Shown here piece after piece: positions 1 to 14,278 of a stretch of DNA of 64,000 nucleotides (the first letter of the stretch is position 1; every line of letters starts with the position of its first letter). This stretch comes from Vanessa cardui. Lineage: Eukaryota > Arthropoda > Insecta > Lepidoptera > Nymphalidae. Position numbers and translations under genes: made by a program. Location: the NCBI RefSeq assembly GCF_905220365.1, contig NC_061130.1:12965501-13029500 (forward strand), in the 5' to 3' direction. The notes under the pieces are model-generated. The model searched no databases. It saw only the letters and a list, made by a program, of their open reading frames with translations, and was not told where the DNA came from.

Positions 1-118
1 ATTTTTTATTATTATTTTAACAAAGTATAAGACATCTGCTGACCTTGAAACAGTCAAAATAAATTGAAAAAAGACTACTGTACTGTCGCAAAGGTTGTCT
101 ACGTATCGTGCCCTCTAA

Positions 119-410
119 TTTTTTTTTAATGGTGTAGGTTTGTAAACGAGCATATGGGCCACCTGATGGTAAGTGGTCACCATTAACCATAGACATTGAA
201 GCTGTAAGAAATATTAACTATTCCTTACATCGTCAATGTGCCACCAACCTTGGGAACTAAGATGTTATATCCCTTGTGCCTGTAGTTACACTGGCTCACT
301 CACCCTTCAAACCGGAACACAACAATACTGAGTACTGTTATTTGGCGGTAGAATAACTGATGAGTGGGTGGTACCTACCCAGACGGGCTTGCACAAAACC
401 CTACCACCGA
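119..410 (-). repeat. SINE-like repeat, family A, near full length
   Basis: This is a short interspersed repeat read on the minus strand; its poly-A tail appears as the T run at 119-127. Recognisable blocks recur in many copies in the window: a tail block reading gggccacctgatggtaag on the plus strand, a middle block with cctgtagttacactgg, and a head block with cagacgggcttgcac. I see no clear tRNA-type A and B boxes, so the origin of the head is unknown. Copies of this kind are common in butterfly genomes; the family name is not certain. Confidence 0.8.
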
Positions 411-950
411 GTAAATAATAATAGTAATAAATACACTGCCGAAACTAAGGTAGTATTTTTATTAAAATATTTATAATATTTATGTATATACGTCGCAGTC
501 ATCTGGATGAATCTGCTATTTGATTGTATTACTGGCGCGTTTACTGACATTTAATTAAATGACTAAAGGATGAATCGTGAAGTTATTTAATGTATATAAA
601 TGTATTGTTACTGAATTAAAAAATATATATATTATTGCTAGATAATTCCAGTTTTAACCCTAAAGGGGGTTTAATAATTAAATAGACTTTAAACCCTCAT
701 TATCGCCCTTAATTTCAAGTTTAATTGTTTACACATTTAAATCTCTGTTTTTAATTACTTGTTAAATAGATTTACTTAGATAAAAAGTAAGGAAAACAAC
801 TAATTTGTTTTTCTAATCTCGTAAGTGTTGTCCATTGCGAGCAATAGGTACGTTGCGGGGCGATGTCGGAAATCTATCAAGTTAAAGGCGAGTTAAGTCC
901 GCCGCGGTGCTTAAATGAGGGTTCATACATACGTAATGTAATAGTTAGAC

Positions 951-1250
951 GAGTCAAGATGGCCCAGTGGTTAGAACGCGTGCATCTTAACCGATGATTG
1001 CGGCTTCAAACCCAGGCAGGCACCGCTGATTCATGTGCTTAATTTATCTTTATAATTCATCTCGTGCTCCGCGGTGAAGGAAAACATCGTGAGGAAAACT
1101 GCATGTGACAAATTTCATAGAAATTCTGCCACATGTGTATTCCACCAACCCGCATTGGAACAGCGTGATGGAATATGTTCCAAACCTTCTCCTCAAATGG
1201 AGAGGAGGCCTTTAGCCCAGCAGTGGGAATTTACAGGCCGTTGTTGTAAT
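951..1250 (+). repeat. tRNA-derived SINE, family B (Metulj-like)
   Basis: The head carries a pol III box A-like TGGCCCAGTGG at 960-970 followed by ttagaacgcg, and a box B-like ggcttcaaacc at about 1002-1012. The body holds the conserved ggaaaacatcgtgagg and gcattggaacagcgt blocks and ends in cagcagtgggaatttacagg plus a GTT-type tail. The short ORF across it is incidental. The Metulj name is from memory of butterfly SINEs and is not confirmed. Confidence 0.85.
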
Positions 1251-1284
1251 AGTTAGAGCGAACGTGCAAATGGGCAGTTTTTAT

Positions 1285-1470
1285 TAAATAGGCAGACGAA
1301 AAAATCGTCACCTAATGGTAAGTCACTACTGCCAATAGATATTGGCACTGTAATATATATTTACCATTACTTCAACAATGCAACACCAACAGTGGACAAT
1401 AAGATGTTATCTCCTTTGTGCCAGTAGTTACACTGGGTCACTAATCCACTCTAACTGGAACACAGTAATA
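1285..1470 (-). repeat. Diverged, truncated copy of SINE-like family A
   Basis: The order of blocks matches family A on the minus strand (cacctaatggtaagt, then ccagtagttacactggg, then ctggaacacagtaata). Many substitutions and the missing head indicate an old copy. Confidence 0.6.
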
Positions 1471-3029
1471 AATAAAACTCTCAGCAATTTTTCTCACTTC
1501 TATTGCAGTAAAAAAATTGTGCAAATCAATAATTTAATTTAACTAATACGATTATCGCTGAACTCGAAGTAACTGTACGTAGTATTTGCGATTCGGCTCG
1601 TTCCAAATGAATGGAACTAAACCCCATCATTGTTTGTACATTAAATCACAGCAATGTTTATTCAGAAAGGTTTGTAAATAGCACTCGAGTACACTGTTTA
1701 AGTGCAGTCCGATGACCGATCGGTCATGAAAACGGAGGCGGATGATCTCGTTACGAAGCTCGGAGCCCCGTGCCTTCATTAACATATAATTAACATACTC
1801 AAACACTAGTAACAACATAGGAACGGCTTAACGGGACTCTATGCAAACACTGCCAACAAGCCGCGGATGGGGCTCTTCACGCGCAATTATTGTACTTAGC
1901 TATTGTCTACACAAACATTCGGGCTGTTTACTCGACAAATGTAACGGAGCGCGCAACGAGATTAGGTTTTGTTTATTGTCTTGCTTACATCCTCCTCGAA
2001 TCTCTTGGCTTTTGCGAGAAGATTATTTTATCCGTGGAAAAGATATGCACTTTTAAAAAATAAAACCTTTTTTAAGATTGTAACAGATACGTAAATACTA
2101 ATGTTTAAATTGGTATGTATCATTTGACATTTAAGTCTTATTTAAATACATAATTTTGTTTACGCTTTAATTTCGAATTAAAAACTAAAAATATATTTTA
2201 AATGAAGCGTAAAAATAGCAAAGAAATAATAAAAATAAATCTCTTGCGAGTTTCATTCTTAACGACACGCGAAAATTGTTGATTACTATTTATGTCCTCT
2301 AATGGATATAACTTTATATCACTAATTATAATTAAAGATTAAGTTTTGTAAAGTTACATTAAGGTATTATTTAACGTTAGGCGAGCTTATTCTTTTTAGA
2401 TTTATTACTTTAGAAGAGGTAGCACAGGAACAACACATTGCCTTTGTTCAGATAAAGTTTATTTTATGGTTAAAGCGAGAACATTAGTATTCATTGTAGT
2501 GTCAAAACGAAGTAAGTTTATTGTATTATAGAGACTAAAGGAGATCATTTAGCTGTATTAAAATATTTATTATTTATAATGGCGTTGTGTTATTTGTGCA
2601 CAATTTCATATACATATTTATTTATATGTGATTCTTAGGCCTTATACGACATAAACAATGGAGACAGCTTTGTATAACCATTTACTGAAATTAACTTTAT
2701 GACCCCGGGTATAGCTGTCCCACTAGTTGAGAATAATTGTTGAGACAATGAAACCATTTTTACAACAGGGTTCCAGATAATAACAAAATATTGTAAAAAA
2801 ATTTCGTCAGTCGTGCGACGTAAGACAATAGTGATACAAATAGTCCATATTCTCGTATTACAACATAGAGACGAGTTATCGCGAAACTAAAAACAAAATT
2901 ATATACATATTAATTATAGTAAAAAAATGAAGTTGAGAATCTCAAGTTAAACTCTACCACATATCCAAATATCAGCTTTCTCGGTTTATTTGCATTCCTA
3001 AATATATCTATATTAAAAGCTACATTAAA
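1471..3029. other. AT-rich stretch with no recognised gene
   Basis: Only short ORFs with biased, low-complexity translations occur here. I see no domain, RNA gene or repeat structure that can be supported. Confidence 0.6.
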
Positions 3030-3885
3030 AACTTTTATTTAACTTGCAATGTATGTATATATGTATGTGCGGGTGGAATCTTGCCATTCCATTTTGAAGC
3101 AGATATCTTTAAGCGATTTGGCTGACATTTTGTATACACGTTATGTTTGGATGACAATACACGATAAGCAGACGTCTTTATAAGTCCAATCTGGTGGAAC
3201 ATTTGAGACCCCACCTGGTCCCTGCGGCGCTTATTGAGGAGGAGGATAAGGTACCCGTAGTGTTTCCTCTGTCTCCCCGGTTGTCTTCGACGGAGCGGAT
3301 CTGCAGCAGCATTCTCTTTCCGCTCCCGCTCCGCGGCTTTCTTCTGCGACATCAAGTCTTCGCAGAAGGAATGCATCTCCGACTAGCATATCTCACTGGC
3401 AGCTAGAGTCATCGACCTCACTACGCCGGAATACAGGCGCCGGCATAGCGACCCTGGGGCCCCCATATGCGGAAGGAGTTGACCTAGGGCGGCGGCGGCG
3501 TTGATGAACCTCGAGCCGAGATGGACAAAATGCTGTCCGAAGCTTCATCGTCTATACAGGATCAGGCCCATATGAAGTGCCCTGGAAGGTGATATTCTCC
3601 CCTCATGGGGGTCCTTGACCATGGAAGAGGAGGTCTTCCGTTTTGCATATGGAGACCCTCAAGCCCAGCTGTCCACGACGAGAGCCGTTCTGACTTCGGC
3701 GAGGCGAGCCGCCTCCCGGAAGTCCCGCCCACTCGTCACGTGTCAAGTGTGTCGTCACCGTAACATAACACCCCTATCCCGGGAAGAACGGGAGCCCGTA
3801 GAAGCCAGTTGAAACCGACGTTCCACAGAATTGGGCCGAGAAGCGACCCCTGTGGAATGCCGCAGACATGCACAGTACACAAAAT
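3030..3885 (-). mobile_element. R1-type LINE remnant (RT and C-terminus), degenerate
   Basis: This is a GC-rich island in AT-rich DNA. On the minus strand, about 3885-3740, it translates with a stretch of the form IPQGSLLGPILWNVGFNWLL followed by a shifted YGDDT. This matches the R1/jockey reverse-transcriptase motifs (PQGS, and YADD altered to YGDD). Further along, at about 3376-3240, the frame gives EDLMSQKKAAERERKE and PLRRRQPGRQRKH, typical of the C-terminus of lepidopteran R1-like elements. The two parts are joined by frameshifted, shortened sequence with stops, and the 5' end is missing. A likely 3' UTR runs down to about 3030. It is a dead copy. Confidence 0.75.
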
Positions 3886-6800
3886 ACAGGGTAATACTAT
3901 CGATCACGTCGTTGTTTATTTAGGCATGAAGCTCTTTGCTTCTGGTCAAGCATACGTGGTCTTAAGTAGGGTAAAATCATAAGGTCTTGTTATTGATTTA
4001 GACTGTTCGAAATTAACCGGTAAGCGACCTTGCAACAATGATGCATTGAGTGAGATGAATAGACTAAGAAACCTAGACAGTCAGAACTAAAAAGTAAAAA
4101 ATAAATTCAAAGGAAAAAATAAAAGAAATAATAAAGAAAAAATAAATTAAAAGTGTTTTCACTTTGAATTTATCATCCTATATAATAACATAGACGACAA
4201 AGTACATCATCATCATTCAAATTCGAAAACTCGAAACATCTAAAAATAAATAAAAAAGGTATTTTTTGCCGCACACACGGAACAAATAAATAATTTTCAT
4301 GTATGTAATGTTTTGTGTAAATTACACAACAGTGGTCTTCATATTTTCATTTGCTCCCTTTTGTAGTACGCTCAAAATACTCGTAGCTTCACAGGTCACA
4401 GTTGATACAATCTTGCCTCCTCTTTATCTCGAAGCAGACGATAGAGATGAACTGATATCAATGCAATATTCTTTGCGTCACAGATTACACAGAATCTTTA
4501 TAATAGAAAAGGTGGATACTAAATTCTTCTGTCGATCTCATCCAGATTTTAAAACTATTCTGGTTCGTCAGATATCTCGTAAACTTGCAATACTGCATCT
4601 TGTATTCTGTGCTAGACTCTTCTTCATCTAAGCTTTCTTATGACTGAACACATGCTCAGTTTGTCAAAATACTGTATTACTTAGTTTATGGTGTCAAGTT
4701 GACCACGGCATGTTAATTGTTAAATTTACGTCATTAGCTTTATGCACCGGACACCACTTCCAAGCATCAAACTATTATATGTATCACAATGCATATTTGA
4801 GCCCATATTTGACTTAGCATATGTCACGCAATATTTGTTAGCTCGAATGGACTTGTTGGAATAAGCTTGTGCGCAAAACCAAAAATTCTTCATGAACATG
4901 AAAGCATTACAATGATTAAATGTTCGAGATCAGAACTTGACGTGACAAATTGTGTCATTCAGGTGTACAGGATCATATGAGTCAAGATTCTGGTTCTTCT
5001 AGATCTACAATTCCTCATGTTCCATATCTAAACGAGCATCTTAACGACACGTAGTAATCTCACATTGTTATTACTGCAAGCGAAATTTAACCTTATCAGC
5101 CCGCAATAAATCCGGTTTCACTAAAATACGAGAATAAGGTAGACGTCAGCAATAAACTATATGAATAACAATCCCTTTAAATGCTTTCCCTGGTGCACAT
5201 AAGCGATTCTGTATTCAATTTAAAGAAAACTGAAAAATAGTCGTTTTATTAAATATTCCATATTAAAAGATAATAACAACATACAAACCAATGATGTTCT
5301 AGTAAACAGATATGTCATTAACGCGCAAAAAGTGAAGACTAGAAAACGTCCTAATTGGAACGTTTGTCTTTAGTTGTTTTCATCACAATTATGCCAGTAA
5401 TACGTTATAATACATCATAATAATGTAGTAATACATTTTGCGTAATTAAAACATCTAGTTATCCCTTTTACTCATTGTTTTTATCAAGCTATCCTTTTTA
5501 CTTGTAACAAAATGTAAAATAAACGGTCTCCGGCGCGGCACACTTTTTTATGTTGTTTAGTATGGGTATAACATATCTGTTTATTAGAATATCATTGATA
5601 CAAACCCACTATATTAAATTTATTTTTTATATTGTTATTTTAATGCAAGTTGAAAAAACGCACTATGAATATGTCCCTCTTATTTGAATCGCGAAATTTT
5701 GAAATTATAATTGGTAACAAACTCTTCCCATCGTGCAGTTGAATTAAATGTGCTGTAAACATTTCATGTGTACTACGTCATGCTTATTGCATCATTAGTC
5801 AGCTGCCTCATATGGCACACAAAGGATTCAGAATTGATGCCAATTTTGCAATAAAAATATTTAGTTTCTCTCATGAAAACTCTAACTTCTTAGGTAAGTT
5901 GATAGTGTAGAATGCTTTTTCCTCAGCGAGCATCGACCCAGCGTCTATAATTATCCGATCGTTTCAAAGTATGAGATAACTTCATAAATTAATTGAGATT
6001 TTGAGAGGTTTTTGTAAAAATCCACATTACATCATAAAATATCCTAAATAGTTGACACTGATCAAATTTGTTGCTGCTGCCAAAATTTGACTAGGATTGT
6101 GTATCAACGTCATCAGAATATGTAACAATCATACATCGCCCTTAATGTCCAGTGTCTCAATAAGTTTTAATCAAGTGTCCAGTACGAATTGGTTGTTTCA
6201 TAACTCAAATGTCGCGTGCTCTACATAATTACAGCTTAGTATTTTCATACGCGGTTGTCGGATTTGCGAACTAGACTCGCAGCGTCGTGATCTTGCATTT
6301 ATTTGAGAATAATTGAGTGACACGCCAGATGAATGCTCACAATTATCTGAACAATTTGTGATATAAAATATATACTTATAAAATGTAATGTATATGTAAA
6401 TAAATAAAACATTTTTATATATATTCGATTACTCGATGAAACTCGCTGGGCTCACTTCACACATTTGATAAAAAGAAAGTCCAAGACAATACTTTGTGTT
6501 TTAATTTAACGAAACCCTGTTTCAGTTAACCAAAAACAGTACATTTGTATTATTTTGTTTTTATTATAACAATTTAAGTTAAAAAACACGATGTTCGTAA
6601 AGGGTACGTAACAACCCGTGTACGACAAGTAATACAATTCCCCTCCCCCCCCACTTCGGCAACCAACTCACATTAAGCCGTTAATTGAGCCCCTTGCAAC
6701 AACTTCACCATTTGATGTTTCCGTACTGACGTTAGTTAAGGATAACTAATGAATAATAATAAATCTTATTATTAACATAATACTTTTTACGCCTGAATTT

Positions 6801-8760
6801 AATTTTCAGGTTCAACTTTATATGTATTTATGTTCTTCCAGCGAAAAAATACGCTGTGTCCATCCCAGAAGTGATTGAATAAAAATGGTGACTACTAACA
6901 TAATTATAGTTCTGATTATTTGAAAAGCAACTATACCAGTTTCTTGCCGTTTTTTCTCGACGGAGGCTGCTTTCCAAACAGTGGTAGAGTTTAAAAATTT
7001 ACTACGATTCATTTTATCCTCGTGGATATATATATATATTACTGGATGGGGTAATTATTATTGACATAACTTAACATAACTTTGTGTATGTGAAAATGGG
7101 CTGCAAAGGGGTTGCATCTACTTGTGACAATATTGTACAGCTACTTCCAATAACAACCGCCAAGAACACGCTGTTTTTGTAATTACACAGAATTATTCAT
7201 CCTAAATGAATGACTACTAACTTTACACTTTTTTATCATTCATACAGTCCTTTATCGAATGATGCACCTTATTTATCATTGTTTTACTACTAATTTAAAT
7301 ATAACTGTTTTATCGGGCATTTAATATCTTCAGATGTAGCCATAAAAATACCCGTGTGGTCGTAATTCTAGGTCGACTGGTATTATTAAAGTCACACATT
7401 CCAAGAGATTTTTAAATATTATTATTATTATAGAGACCTGTTGCAAATATAATGTTTATTTATTTATATTCATTTTATTAAAATAAAACCTCGTAAAGTA
7501 TAAAGTTCCTTTATGTATAATCTGTTTTCACATATGATTTAGTGTGTCGTGATAAAATTTCCCTAATTATGTTAATTACAATTTTAATAGTCATTTATTT
7601 CCTTGAATGTTTAAGTAACATGTCTCTATAACTTTTAACTAATTTAATAGTATGCAAATATGCAAGTTGCCTGCTCTAACTGCATTCATGTATAATAAAA
7701 CATTTTTAAGACTATCATTATGTTTTTCGTCAAAAACAACCGATCCTAACGCAGGTGGCGTTAGGATCGGTTGTTTTTGACCGGTTGAATTAAAACCATT
7801 CACCCATTTAAACAGAAAATGAAGTAGATGGAATTAGTAAATTACGAACGATGAATCCTAAAACTGAATATATAATTTATAAAATTCAATTTAATTATAA
7901 TTATAAAAATAGATATAAATTATTAATGATTATACAATCATATAAATAATACGATACCATTGTAAAAGAGTAACGTAATCGTAAAATATTATATGTATTT
8001 TAGAATAGGAGCGTTATTGGAGAACGACAAGAACTTATGACTTATATAACAACGACTTATATCATACGTGAAAACAAAGCGTAAGATTACGCGTCGGATA
8101 TTACCCTTATTCAACATAAGTAATATTATTTGGGTTTCTCCCCCGCGCTGATAAATGAAGATACTCGATTTTCATTGCGTTCGTTTATGCTGCGCCTTTT
8201 GCGTTTTGGCGTAAAACATGGCCACATTTTTTATGAAAATTTACCTTACCGTACAACTATTACTTGGAATAAGAATGTTTCTCGAAATCAAACATAAAAA
8301 CATGTTCTGTGAAAGAATATTTTGGAAGATATTGTAAATGTAAATACAAAAATTAAAATCTGATAAGGCTTTTCTTTATTTGCTTATAGTATTGCCTAAA
8401 AAAGGGTAATCTGACGACCCTTTCTCCAAGTTATTTTTATTAGAATCTTAACTCGAGTTAAAATTTGATTATAATAAGTTTACTTTAATTTTATGTGTAA
8501 TTGGTGTGGTCGAAGGCTGTTCATGACGCAAATAACTAGCCAGTGATCGTTCCCTATTTAGGAAAATTGCTAAATCTAATTTTGATCATATAAATAAATT
8601 GAATCAGCGTATTAGAAACCGAAGTCATATCTCATTGTTTATAAACATGCTTATACCATCTGTAAATAATTATATATTTTTCATTTTTTGTCTATCTCTC
8701 CGTCTGTTTGTTCCGCCTCATCTATGGAAAGCCTGAACTGATTTTTACGGGACTTTCACT
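3886..8760. other. Non-coding stretch, no gene recognised
   Basis: A 110-residue plus-strand ORF at 4299-4631 has no domain I recognise, and its composition resembles the surrounding DNA. Several short AT runs occur. The only clear structure is a hairpin at 7729-7781, listed separately. Confidence 0.5.
7729..7781. repeat. Perfect 24-bp inverted repeat with a 5-nt spacer
   Basis: Arms 7729-7752 and 7758-7781 are exact reverse complements separated by aggtg. The arms are richer in GC than their surroundings. No target duplication or transposon end is evident, and the loop is shorter than in a usual microRNA precursor. Confidence 0.9.
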
Positions 8761-9072
8761 AGTGGTAGAGCTTTGTGCAAGCCCGTCTGGGTAGGTACCA
8801 CCCACTCACCGGTTATTCTACCGCCAAATAACAGTACTCAGTATTGTTCAGTATTGTTGTGTTCCGGTTTGAAGGGTGAGTGAGCCAGTGTAACTACAGG
8901 CACAAGGGACATAACATCTTAGTTCCCAAGGTTGGTGGCAATTTGACGATGTAAGGAATAGTTAATATTTCTTACAGCGTCATTGTCTATGGGTGATGGT
9001 GACCACTTACCATCAGGTGGCCCATATGCTCGTCCGCCAAACTATACCATAAAAACAAAAAAAAAAACAAAA
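8761..9072 (+). repeat. SINE-like repeat, family A, near full length
   Basis: This is the sense orientation: a head with agtggtagagctttgtgc and gggtaggtaccacccact, the middle block cagtgtaactacaggcac, and the tail block gatggtgaccacttaccatc, ending in a poly-A run after accat. A 10-nt duplication (cagtattgtt region, about 8838-8857) lies inside the copy. Confidence 0.85.
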
Positions 9073-12012
9073 GCAAAATCTGATATAAGGAGTGACTTAG
9101 GCTACAAAAATAAGTTTTTGTTAAATTCAAACCCGCGCGAAGTCGCCTCCACGACTATTCATATGTTCGTATTTTTCTTAATATATACATATGTATGCAC
9201 ATATTAATAAAAAACAGAGCTGATCCTTGGGGACTGTAAAACATATTTTTTTTAAATTACGAATTCCAAATATCGGACGCATTACAACTTCCAAACAGAT
9301 TAGTATGAAACCGCGTAGTAGCTCATAAATAGTATTAACCTTTTGAAGAATACATTGTATCATAGAAGCTTATGAAGTTGGCGTCAATTGGTTCGTCTGT
9401 AGTAATATTCAAGTACCCAAAGGGGATTTATATTTTATCTGTCTATCTTTTTATTATGAATAAATTAAACTGATAAAATATAAGTTATCGTTTTTTATCT
9501 ACATTTCATAAAGTCACTTTTAGTTTTCGAAAAAAACTTCCTCTGAAATTATAATGATATGAAAGCGAGTCTTTCACAAGTAAAAATCATTAAACTAATA
9601 ATTTGATTAAAATTCTATAGACAAAAAAAAATCTTTTTAAATTATCTGCTGAATTTCAGTAGGCATAATATTTTATCCTTTGCATAAATAAAGTGAAAAT
9701 ATGTAAAAAAAATAAAAACTTGACAACCATTGTCATTACTTATCGTCTTACATACGTCAATCAGCAAGCTAACAGGTATAATTAATATTTAAATTTCCAT
9801 CCCATTCCAAACATAGACATTTTAAAATGTAAGTTAGTCTGTTTCCGTAAATTTATTCACCGCCCTACGTCTGTGAGTGTCGGCTGTCTAACTGCAGTTC
9901 ATTTTTAATTACACATAAAATGTATGTCTACAAACCATACCAGTTTACATCCAAGGCACTTATCGATTAATGAACGACTGCTTTATTGATATAGCTACTT
10001 AACGCCCTTGTAAAAATACATAAAATTAAGTATTTATTACAAATAAGTAGGTATGCTTAGTTTTAATATTAAAAAAAAGCGGGTTTTGAAATGAATCTCT
10101 TTAATAAATCATTTTTTAAAATCATACGGTAAACATATTGTAACAAAGGTTTATAATAGTATACAACTCAAGTAATATACATATAATAGCCTTTGACTTA
10201 TGTCCTTTCGGGTACAATAACCCATCGCATTATAATAATAATACAATGAATGCTATGTAACAATTTTCGTGAACAAATAGATACATAATGCGAACAAGGT
10301 TTGAATATATATATATGTATATACAGGGTTATTGGTAATTTGACGTATATCCGTTAGTAGGTGGTAGGGGTAATTATTAAATTATATTATAATTTAAGGG
10401 CAATAATTTTAATCCCCATATGCATAATCCAAAAGTGAACCATTTTTGAGTTTGCACGTTTTTTACCTTTTTTATCTGATCTGTCAAAAATGCAACTTCA
10501 AAAATTTATTTAAAAAAAGTATCAAATAAAATCTTTTTTTTTCTTTTGTTTTTTAAAAAATATTAAACACTGGATATTTGACACTATTTAAACAATAATT
10601 TTCGATCCTAATTTAAAAATTCGAGAAGGAAAACGAAATTATTTCAATATTTTTTAAATTTTTTTTCCTCAAAAATGCCTAAAAAGTAAAAAATAAATTT
10701 TGAAACTTGGCCTGCAGATTATTTTGAATACATAACCGTTTTCTTAGCGTTCCAAAAATGTACAAAAAGAAGGAAATTATTTCAAATCAATCGAAATAAA
10801 ATGACCAGAAACGTAGTCGAACATGAACGAATTCGTACTAAAGGTTGTTCTTTAAAATACCCACAAAATTAATTAAAAATAACAACCAATGAAAAAAATC
10901 TTACTTACTTAATACAAGTTTAAAATAAAATTTAAATACATAAACAGTTCAATAAGTAATTTATAAGTAAGACATTTTCTAATATAGCCTAATTAAAGTT
11001 TTAATAAGAGAGTCTTCTCTAAAAAACTTAAACTCTACAACACACAGCATGTTCTACAGTGCATCATGCAGGATACTATCCTTATCCTCACGAAGAGATC
11101 CTTAAAAGAAGAGTTAGTAAGTCTTCGAGGAGGATAGGATTTTTGTGCAAACTCTTACACCAATGAGATGTCATTGTGGTAGTTTGTAATCTAATATTGA
11201 TCGAATTTAGTGTCAAATGGTCTTTAGATTTCTTCGTTTGAATTATATTTCACTTAGTGTACTTGTTAAATGGCCATTCAATATATAGGTATTTTGAATA
11301 ACATTATCTTATCTACGGTCTAGTATTCTGTCCCTAAACTATTAAATTTATATCTTAATATACAAATGAATTGTTTTGCTTTTCGAGTACAGAAACAAAT
11401 ACTTATAATTTTAATTATTTTAATCGACACTAATAGACACTTCCAATTACATCATAATCATTATCATTCCCTTCCCTTGGTCCCTTGCGATTTGATCAAG
11501 TTATTAATAAAACCCATAATTATAGAATTAATATACGAATACTTTATTTAATCCTTTTATTAAAATGGAAATACATACAGTTGTTATATATTACTTTATA
11601 TAAAAAGCATTACATAATACAGTTAAATGCGAAATAGGAAACATATATTATTAAAGAACTAGAAATACAAACAAACATTATCATATACAAAAATTAATGT
11701 CCATAAAATAAAAAGACTATAAATGTAAAAACTTTGAAGAAAAATGTGTTTTTTTTTTTCAAGGATAACAGCTTTTTAGTTTTTTTTTCTCTTATAATTT
11801 TGTTTCATTTATTTTATTTAAGTGTGCGCGCGTGTTTGTTTCTGTTCACTCAATAGTCAGGGGCCATCTGAAAATCAGTGTTATCCAGCACAGCATATAC
11901 TGACATTAACCCCTCGCGATCTACGTTGTATTCCTTAAATTTAATTATTTTCTTGTGTACAATCGTTATAATGTATATGTCTGTTTAGCAAAATAAATGG
12001 TTTAAATATAAT

Positions 12013-12100
12013 TGTCATTAATATATTTTACCGAGTCAATGTCTTTGGGTCGTGGTAAGCACATACCATCAAGTGGTCCAATTTCCAGTCCACCTATACG
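12013..12100 (+). repeat. Tail fragment of SINE-like family A
   Basis: Diverged blocks equivalent to the family A tail are present: gtcaatgtctttgggtcg and accatcaagtggtcc. The head and middle are absent. Confidence 0.5.
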
Positions 12101-14247
12101 TTTTTTATAAAATGAGTTGTATAAAACAACCGGAAAGAAACTCACTACATACTCTTTTCTACTAATGAAATAAAAAAGGTTGTTAAGATAAAATACAAGT
12201 TGACATAAATTTGTATATCCTCCGAAAATCAACAAAATACTAAATTGTATTGATATATCTTATTTAATGATGTTGCATTCCGTTTATGTTATATGTAATT
12301 TGTTTACATAATATCCAAGTATGTTTATTGATGATTTAAAAATGAAACTAATATTGCAGTATCAGAACAAGATGTATTCAAAGTACAACATTAAGAGAGC
12401 ATTATAACTTAAGAATTTACCTTAAGATTAAAATTTAACTTCAAGTTATATTTCAAGTGCAAATCTTTCAATGCCTATTTACCATTGCGACTAACACGAG
12501 GACTTTTTAAAATAACTAGGGGCTGAAGTGACTGCCTAGTTGTATAGAAGCGTAGCCTTTGCGTACCCAGCTGGAGCACTCTTGTCCCGGAGCTTTTCAA
12601 TATTTCCGTGACTGGCACTTAAGTGGTTTAATTAAAATTTTAAGCGTTTATAAACATTTAATGTTTGAAAGCCTCATTATAATAATATTAAATTACAAAA
12701 AAAGACAAAAAGGCTACGTTTTAAAATAAATTACATACTTGGAACTTTCTTAAGGGCCTAATGCCTTGATCATTATATGTAAGCTAATTTTTATTTTCTT
12801 ACATACCTTCTATATTTAACTGATTCGTTAATCTGGTAATGATGAGGCTGCAAATACACGACCAGTAAAATCAAACGCCTATTTTATATCCATGTAAGGA
12901 AATTTTTTTAATAGCCCGGAAGTTAGCAAGTTGGCCACCATCCTGAGCTTAATTTTGCAGCGGTATTTTCAAACAAAAAGGTCTGATACCTAAGAATGGC
13001 TGTCTGAAAAAGAATAGGAAGTGAAAACATAATGTTTTCCCACCATAGGAGGACCAAAGACAAACAAACAACATTAGATATCTAAGTTACGCGATATCAT
13101 TGGACGAGAGCTTGGATCATTATTTGTAATAATCATTGTGGTTTCCGAAAGATGCTGTTTTAAACGTCTATAACTGTGCAAGTTAAATTCTCTCTAATAT
13201 TGCTCGATTTCATGATGATCAAATGAACAATCATTATTTTTTTTTCTTACTTTATAAATATTTGTATAAAACATACAAGATAATCATTAATTTTAAATTA
13301 AATTAATAAGTTTTTAGCAAATGGTGTAGAGAAAAAACATTACCCAGATACACGAACGTATCGGACACCCATCTCCTAAATAGGGATTACCCACTAAAAG
13401 GCATCCATTGCGAATCAATTACTTTTTATTAGAAGCTAAGCCCATCTGATCCATGTGTAAAGTGACGGGTTCTTTATCGTGTAGTGAACATTAAACAGAT
13501 GCCATGTAACAATATCTTATTTCATTTATTTTCAATGTGTACGATCTGCAAGAAATGTTTTATGATCTCGCTTATAAACGTTATTTGATTAAACCCTAAT
13601 CTTTTATTGCAAACTTCGTGGATCATCGAAATGTTTTTGAACAGGTATGTCTCCTCGAGACGAGGTCTTAATCTAACAGTGTGACGTTTACAGGCAATTA
13701 CTTTCCCGACCACATCGCCCCATACAACTTGTGTGTCTACGCACCTGTCTACGTAGTGTCTAGCTAATTAGAAATTCAAATAGCTGGATTTCTTTTTAAG
13801 TCAAAACATCATAAGTAACAAATTGCAAAATTTAACTGTCGATTTTAATTTCAAAAAGTCATATGTTAGTTTATTTTTATTGATGAATTGAATGTTTTGG
13901 AAATATCGTTAAAGATTGGTCTATTAGCATGTTATGTATAGTGTTGATTTAAATTGTAATAGGTTTTAATTTCAACTACAAAAAGTCATATATCACTATG
14001 AAAACAGCGGAGAGAATAAAAAACAATAAGTATTATGCTCTATTGCACAAATTAATTCACGTACGACCTTTCCACTATTACGATTAGATATTAAATCTTT
14101 CCTTTGAAACTTGAAGTATTTCTAAACAATTAAATTTGGTGATTTTTTTGTAAACACTTTTAGTACTGGTTACTATAAAATTTTGCGTGATTCTAAATTG
14201 ACTTCAAATTTTGGATGATATTTCATATGTTATTTTTTATTTTATAC

Positions 14248-14278
14248 TGGTATATTATAACATTGTTATAATATACCA
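14248..14278. repeat. Perfect 14-bp hairpin with a 3-nt loop
   Basis: Arms 14,248-14,261 and 14,265-14,278 are exact reverse complements around att. They are AT-rich, so the signal is weaker than at 7729. Confidence 0.8.

Noticed and set aside
4299..4631. Plus-strand ORF of 110 codons
   Set aside because: No recognisable domain, no splice or promoter context, and composition like the flanks. A weak resemblance to decayed transposase on the other strand could not be supported.
10322..10870. Block beginning acagggttattggtaattt, possible transposon end
   Set aside because: It has a repeat-like feel, but I found no matching second end, target duplication or coding remnant in the window.
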